The position numbers were made by a program, and so were the translations under genes. A stretch of 64,000 nt of DNA, taken from NCBI GenBank assembly GCA_963853835.1, contig OY970820.1, forward strand, positions 22,003,873-22,067,872, read 5' to 3'. The notes beneath the pieces are model-generated. The model searched no databases, was not told the origin of the DNA, and was given only the letters and a program-made list of their open reading frames with translations. Position 1 is the first letter of the stretch. Each line of letters starts with the position of its first letter. This document shows positions 58,331 through 64,000 of this stretch, in pieces. This DNA comes from Calendula officinalis. Lineage: Eukaryota > Streptophyta > Magnoliopsida > Asterales > Asteraceae.

Positions 58331-61300
58331 ATGACTCGAGTGGGTCGTGATTATAGCTATACAATGCAAAGCTTGGCAGTGCCACCTGTATCTGCTGATG
58401 TCATGTTTGCTTCCACTCGTTTTCCCAATTACAAAATTGGAGCAAATGACCAGATTGTAAACGGGAACGAAAACGGGAAATTAGTTTCCATGAAAGATGT
58501 AATAAGAAAAGAAACTGCTGAATTGTTAGAACAACAAAAACGGTTGTCTGTTCGTGATTTGGCTAGTAAGTTTGAAAAGGGTTTAGCTGCTGCTGCTAAA
58601 TTATCTGATGAGGTTTTTATTTCTTAAAATTTGCATCATGTTTTATTATTATTATTAAAAGTGTTTGATTATACTGAAAGATGTGTGGTTATGATGAAAT
58701 AGGCTAAATTGAGGGATGTTGCTTGTTTAGAAAAACATGTTCTTTTAAAGAAACTTAGAGATGCACTTGAATCACTTAGAGGACGCGTGGTTGGTAAAAA
58801 TAAAGACGATGTAGAAGAGGCTATTTCTATGGTTAGTTTTCTGTTTCTTTTTTACTTCTTATTTGAAATATGTTAAAAACTGCACAAAAAGGTACCCAAC
58901 TTTATGAATTTTCCATTTGAGGCACCGGATTTGTTTTTTTACAGGCAATGGTATTATACTTTTTTTACCTATTAAATATATTAATGGTTTTTTTAATTAT
59001 AAATGAGGGCCTGTTTTTACCATAATGTAACCGAAGCCTTTCTAAAAATGGTAAAACAAATACTCATTTTGGTTTGATACCTTTAATTGACAGAAATAAA
59101 AGTTGAGCACCCAAATGGAAATTATCTAAGAAAATCCTTTTTAAGCAATTTTCAGTATCAATTACGGTAACCGATTTGTGATGTTCAGTTATTTATTCCA
59201 TGATTATAGGTTGAAGGTTTAGCTGTTCAGTTGACTCAGAGGGAAGGCGAGTTAATTCAAGAAAAAGCTGAGGTTAAAAAACTTGCAAATTTTCTGCAGC
59301 AGGTTTGTGAAACTGTAATAAATCTGTTGTTATTGGCTTTTATTTTTAAATTGATTTTTGAAATAAAAAGATTTTGTAATGGGTCATGCAGGCTTCCGAA
59401 AATGCTAAAAAGGTTGTTGATGAAGAAAGAGCTTTTGCACGTACTGAGATTGAAAATGCAAGAGCTGCAGTTCAGAGAGTGGAAGAAGCTCTTCAGGAGC
59501 AAGAAAAAATGTCTCGTGCTTCTGGAACACAGGTTTGTATATTTACTTAAAATTAATATAAGTTAATTATGATTTATTAATTATTATATTGGGAGTAAAT
59601 GTAATTAAATTTATATATAGGACATAGAAGAACTAATGAAGGAGGTTCAAGAAGCCAGACGGATCAAAATGCTGCATCAGCCTAGCAAGGTACTTACACA
59701 GCTCACTATATTATTATTATTTGAAAAAAGATATATTTACTTATTTACATAAGTAAATTAGTAATAAATATTAAATGCAGGTTATGGACATGGAACACGA
59801 GCTTCAAGCATTACGAATTCAACTGGCTGAAAAGTCAAAGCGTTCAATTGAGCTTCAGAAAGAGGTGATTATAATAAGCGAAATCAATGTTATTAAATAA
59901 TATGAAGAAATTAAATGTTGTGGTTATATTTGGTATTAATTTCAGTTAGCAATGAGTAGAAGAGGAGAGGAAAGTGCATCCAAGTTGTTTGAATTAGATG
60001 GTTCAAATGCTTTAGGTTCATACTTGCAGATCCAACAATGTTCTGATATGGCCCCTCAACTTTCGGATTGTTCCATTCAGTGGTATCGTTTATCATCTGA
60101 AGGTGGAAACAAGGAAATTATTTCAGGTATTCAACAATATATTTAATAAATTTTTTTATTTAGGCCTACTTAAGCGAGCCTCAACTTTTAAAATATGATG
60201 ATGACACATGGCAAAATCAGAGATTGTAATTCATTGAATGGATTAGGCCTATCTATAGGCTTATGTGTTATAGAATATGTAGTATCTATTGAAGTTTTTG
60301 ATCATGAAATATTAATTTTTGTCTTAATCGTAATTTTATGAAAGATAATTTGCATGTATTAATGATCTTTTATTTTAATTAGGGGCCACCAAATCTATTT
60401 ATGCTCCTGAACCCTCTGACGTGGCACGGTTTCTGCAAGTTGATGTCATTTCAGATGGTCAAACTGTTACACTCACAACATCTGAACCCATTGATCCAGG
60501 TTGCTCTTTCATATTTACCATCTTTCTGTTATTTGTTTCCGAGTAAATTACATAAATGGTCCCTGCGTTTTTTTTAAAGTTACGGAATTGGTCCTTAAGT
60601 TTGAAATATGTAACATGTATCTGTCATTAAAGTGGACATTCGAAAGCCCCATTCTACACTCATGTGCAAGGCACATGTGAGTACTTAATGGGGCTTTATA
60701 ATAGATGTCCATTTTGAGGACGATTCGTGTTACAAGTTTCAAATATAGGGAAGATTGGTATAGTTTTTGGTACTTGGTGACCATTTCCGTAACCTTCTAA
60801 AAGCCACAGGGACCATTTATGTAATTTACACTTTACTTGACATAGTTGTTTTGAACAGCTGCAGGACTAGGAAACTATGTGGAAGCATTGGTTCGCCGAC
60901 ATGACACAGAATTTAATGTATGTCGCATATTTTTTTAGAACAATTCTTGCAGATTTATTTAATAATTTTCATGTTATACTGATTTGGTTTGTATTTAAAA
61001 AATTGGTTTTATGTAAATGTGCAGGTAGTTCTAATCCAAATGAACGGTGTGGATCATTCTTCAGAGTCAATTCATGTACTTCATGTTGGGAAAATGAGAA
61101 TGAAACTTTGTAAAGGAAAAACAACAGTCGCTAAAGAGTACTATTCCTCTTCAATGCAGGTAATCAAACTTTGAGTAAATTACATAAATCGTCCTTCTGG
61201 TTTGTATTAAATTATGGCTTTTCTCGTTAAGCTTTTTTTACTGCATAAACTGATCCCCTAATTTTGAAATTTGCAACATCAACGATCCCTAATTTTGAAA

Positions 61301-61853
61301 CTTATAAAACGCTCCTTAAGAAGGGACTTTTAATGTTACAAGTTTCAAAATTAGGGGCTATCCATGTTACAAAAAAGGTTGAGAAATCAAATTCATAATT
61401 TCATACAAACCATAGGGACGATTTATGTTATTTACTCATCAAATAATTATACAATCATTGTAATAGTATTATGATATTATCATATTAATGATACTTTAAA
61501 CATTAATCTTTTCCTGTTTGACCTGTTCTAAAATTAACTTCTTTTTTATTTTTTTTATTTTGTAAAAATACAGTTATGTGGAGTTAGGGGTGGTGGAAAT
61601 GCTGCAACTCAAGCATGTTTCTGGCAGCCAAAGATTGGAGTCTCGTTTGTTTTGGGATTTGAATCAGAAAGAGAAAGAAATGCTGCTATTATGTTGGCAC
61701 GAAGATTCGCCTTTGATTGTAATGTAAGCCCTAAATCTCCTTCATTCATCAGATGACATTTATACCCCTCATCAAATGACATTTTATCAAATGGTGTTAC
61801 AATCACAGATCATGCTTGCTGGCCCTGATGATAGAGCAGTCCAGAAAGCTTAA
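58331..61853 (+). CDS. SCAB1: Stomatal closure-related actin-binding protein (SCAB1)
   Basis: Twelve coding exons: 58331-58612, 58703-58831, 59210-59302, 59392-59532, 59621-59689, 59781-59864, 59946-60126, 60383-60499, 60859-60917, 61025-61159, 61574-61723, 61809-61853; 494 residues (Arabidopsis SCAB1 is about 496). SCAB1 is a plant-specific protein that binds and bundles actin filaments and is needed for normal stomatal closure. The N-terminus has STRFPNYKIGANDQIV and LLEQQKRLSVRDLASKFEKG; a long coiled coil follows (residues about 95-285; LTQREGELIQEKAEVKKLA, ARAAVQRVEEALQEQE); then the Ig and PH-like C-terminal domains (SDCSIQWYRLSSEGG; FNVVLIQMNGVDHSSESI; YYSSSMQLCGVRGGGNA). All splice sites are GT/AG and frame holds. 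Introns 8 and 10 carry GAGTAAATTACA-family MITEs. Confidence 0.95.
60541..60830. mobile_element. GAGTAAATTACA-family MITE in SCAB1 intron 8
   Basis: Left GAGTAAATTACATAAATGG with GTCCCTGCG, right CCACAGGGACCATTTATG followed by TAATTTACA. The last bases of the right end are altered. It ends 28 bases before the intron acceptor. Confidence 0.8.
61173..61437. mobile_element. GAGTAAATTACA-family MITE in SCAB1 intron 10
   Basis: Left GAGTAAATTACATAAATCG, right CGATTTATGTTATTTACTC; inner words TAATTTTGAAATTTG and CAAGTTTCAAAATTAGG mirror each other. It starts 13 bases after the intron donor. Flanks ATCAAACTTT and ATCAAATAAT are an imperfect match. Confidence 0.82.
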
Positions 61854-62120
61854 CTAACCACTGAGGTGGTTCGCTTTCGTTTTTCAGAAAGTTAATAAAA
61901 TCGTTTTTCTAATGTGTTAATTATTTAATTTATGTATCTATGTATAAGTTTGTGGTTGTTGGTGAAACTGGCACACACTCTGATTTTACTCTATTTCTTT
62001 GCCATTTTAGGGAATTTTCTGACTTACTGACTGATTGTAACAAGTTTTTGTAGTTGTACATTAAGCCTTGTATGTGCATGATCTTGTTTCTTTATTAAAT
62101 TGTTCTTTCTTACTTGAATA

Positions 62121-62170
62121 CTAGCAGGGTACCCGTGTGATGTATCGGTACGGTAGCTACCCTGTAACTA
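62121..62170 (-). mobile_element. Helitron-like 3' end
   Basis: CTAG followed by CAGGGTACCCGTG ... GGTAGCTACCCTG: on the minus strand a hairpin followed by CTAG and T, the same terminus as at 3141-3178. The element body would extend to the right. Confidence 0.6.
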
Positions 62171-62837
62171 TTTTTTGCAGCGACTCGCTAAAATTCACCA
62201 TGTGTCCTCTAACTTCTAAGCATGTTAATGATTACCAAAAATTGAAATAAACAAATTAAATAACTATAAATAGGTTATCAATTACGATATGAACATTGTC
62301 ACTTTGTGGGATCTCTATAACTATAAAGAGGGATTAAAGACGATATTCAAAATACACTTTTCATTCATATTATTCGTATTATTGTAATTTGATTAGAGGT
62401 TTTGTTGTTCCGCAGCAAATCACACTTAGTGAAATTACTAAATTGTATATGACAAATTTGTGTTCTACAAACTTACGTCTTTGTTAATAACATAATCAAT
62501 ACAATACTAACAAAGGTTGTCGTGACCCAACAGTTTGCATTTGGTTTAGTCATTTTGACTAAATTTTGAATAAATTTTGGACTTTTAAATATGAGAAAGT
62601 TCCGAAGAATAGAATAGTTTGAGTTCATTGCCAACAACTATTTAATTAAATAAAAAGTATATTAACTAAAAGATACATCAACTTCAAAACTATAGTAAGA
62701 CACATGAATACGTTTTTCTACTGGGAACTATATGTTCACCTCTTTTGTTTTTGTTTTTTTTACCATTCTAAAAGTCTTCAGACAAATTATATTGAAAAAT
62801 ATGTTCAGAGGTTTTAAGTTAATTCCATTTAGTAATA

Positions 62838-62878
62838 CTAGCAGGTACCCGTGCAATGCTGCGACGGGTACCCTGTAA
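62838..62878 (-). mobile_element. Second Helitron-like 3' end
   Basis: CTAGCAGGTACCCGTGC and GACGGGTACCCTG form the same minus-strand terminus; almost the exact complement of 3141-3178. Its body would run rightwards, over the gene fragment at 63760. Confidence 0.65.
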
Positions 62879-63720
62879 CTATATTTTACAGCAAGTAAAT
62901 ATTATTCAGTTACATTCTTTCCTGATAAAAAAAAGACAAATGAATGATAGCAAATAACATGAAAATCGATTTATACAACTTGATTGCAATGATGAACATT
63001 TGACTTTTGACGTCAATTGGGTTTTTTACATTAAACAATGTAATGCCAATTCCCGCATTTTCACATTGTTCAAAAACATCAGCAATTCAGGTTCAACCCG
63101 AATCTGCTACGGGCATGGTTAAACCCACTCCAACCAAGCTTGCACAGTTGCACTTTCACTTAATGCGCTGCAACCACAGCACAAACTAATTCAGTTTAAT
63201 TGATTTATAGAACTAATAACAGTAACATACAAAATAAATAATTTGGTCCATATGTACCTTATGAAAACAGGCTCGTGAGCAGTAATGAGGTAATGAGTAC
63301 ATCCATCTGAACACCTTTCAGTCTTAAGAGCACATTTATCTCAAGTAACTAAGTTTGCCAAGTATACCTTAAAAGAACATTTAACTCGAGTAACTAAACA
63401 TATTTCTCTCCAACTTGGTTACTAAATGATGGTTTTATGTATTGTTTGGGTCATTCGGCAAACTGATGAGCAGATAAAGCAATGACATGTCATTTTCCAA
63501 TTTACTATTTCATCTTCAACATGTTGCTCTCTGACCCAAATGGACAAAACTTTGCAAAATGAGTAAACATAGACAAATATAAAAGTATACGTTGTTATTC
63601 TAGGAGAAAAAACCCGTTAAAATATGTTATTATGTTGTTTAACAGAACAGAGGACTAACCAATACATTTTTCTCGTTTTTTTCATTGATTTTCTTGCTTT
63701 ATTTCCACTATTAAGAGTTT
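62879..63720. other. Possible Helitron interior
   Basis: No gene recognised. Contains AAGAGCACATTTATCTCAAGTAACTAA and AAGAACATTTAACTCGAGTAACTAA-like phrases (63328-63398), a loose direct repeat. Confidence 0.35.
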
Positions 63721-63721
63721 A

Positions 63722-64000
63722 TGCCTTCTATTTTGACAATCATCAACACCAATTCATTCCGCCAATGCTAATAGCTCCTGAAAAACTCAAGTAAATATTA
63801 TGATTTATACGAAAAAAAAGTGTTATCAGGGAAATAAAGAACTAAATTATACCTCATATGACATATTATCAATATCAAGTCGCATATCTCTATGCATATC
63901 ATGAATATTTGCAATCCCGAATAATATTTTGAACCCGTTTTTGGATCTTAAGACCCCAAATAATATTTTGAACCCGTTTTTGGATCTTAAATTATAATCA
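63722..64000 (-). pseudogene. RING-H2 E3 ligase gene fragment, broken
   Basis: On the minus strand an exon piece reads HRDMRLDIDNMSYE up to a donor (GAG|GTATAA, exon end 63853), and after an intron (acceptor TTTTTCAG) the next exon starts at 63777 with ELLALAE and then a TGA stop where relatives have Arg-Ile-Gly. DxRLDIDxMSYEELLALxERIG is the conserved stretch just before the RING-H2 domain of MBR/BIG-BROTHER-type E3 ligases. Intron-exon structure is kept, so it was copied as DNA, consistent with Helitron capture. The upstream side (63913 on) dissolves into a tandem repeat, and the window ends. Confidence 0.7.
63913..63990. repeat. Tandem repeat, unit about 38-43 bp, two copies
   Basis: AATAATATTTTGAACCCG followed by TTTTTGGATCTTAA occurs at 63920 and again at 63959, nearly identical. 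It abuts the E3 ligase fragment. Confidence 0.85.

Overview
The window reads as nuclear DNA of a flowering plant: intron-containing genes with GT/AG splice sites, AT-rich spacers, and a dense load of plant transposons (Stowaway, Harbinger, hAT, Mutator-like, Helitron-like, SINE, LINE, Copia and Gypsy-type). It is a eudicot by its genes. The repeat style made me think of Asteraceae, but I cannot prove that from one window.

Host genes, left to right: exon 1 of a CLT (chloroquine-resistance-transporter-like, plastid thiol transporter) gene (-, 3768-4237; later exons not found); a short PPR protein (-, 11202-12562); a C3HC4 RING protein (+, 15503-17406); an intronless C2-domain protein (+, 30088-31212); SRP14 of the signal recognition particle (-, 32249-34106); eIF2B gamma (-, 13 coding exons, 36457-41860); an R2R3-MYB most like MYB60 (-, 46851-48540); and the actin-binding protein SCAB1 (+, 12 coding exons, 58331-61853). 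I rebuilt the exon chains of these genes by hand; every chain keeps frame and ends at a stop, except CLT.

The space between genes is mostly mobile DNA. At 5697-9150 lies a broken copy (LTR plus gag), and at 19939-28014 a complete young copy, of the same gag-only LTR retrotransposon (TR-GAG type: 2.28 kb LTRs, tRNA-Met primer site, gag with zinc knuckles, no pol). The complete copy has a 5-bp target duplication (TTCAT) and sits inside a dead Harbinger transposase gene, which also took a hAT-type MITE (28933-29438). A second dead Harbinger lies at 51005-52734. A small LTR element with duplication ATGGT (42193-43671) lies just upstream of eIF2B gamma. A decayed hAT gene, a LINE tail and nested fold-backs fill 53-57 kb. 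Helitron-like 3' ends and a broken E3-ligase gene fragment occupy the right edge.

The strongest system-level signal is a repeat family with ends GAGTAAATTACA and GTCCCTGTGGTTT. I count seven copies. Five lie in introns of the RING, eIF2B gamma and SCAB1 genes, and one 1.17 kb copy with a perfect 9-bp duplication lies just upstream of the TATA box of the MYB60-like gene. The 9-bp duplication points to Mutator-like elements. I saw no evidence of a new defence, metabolic or signalling system; the novelty here is in the mobile elements and how they sit in and near genes.
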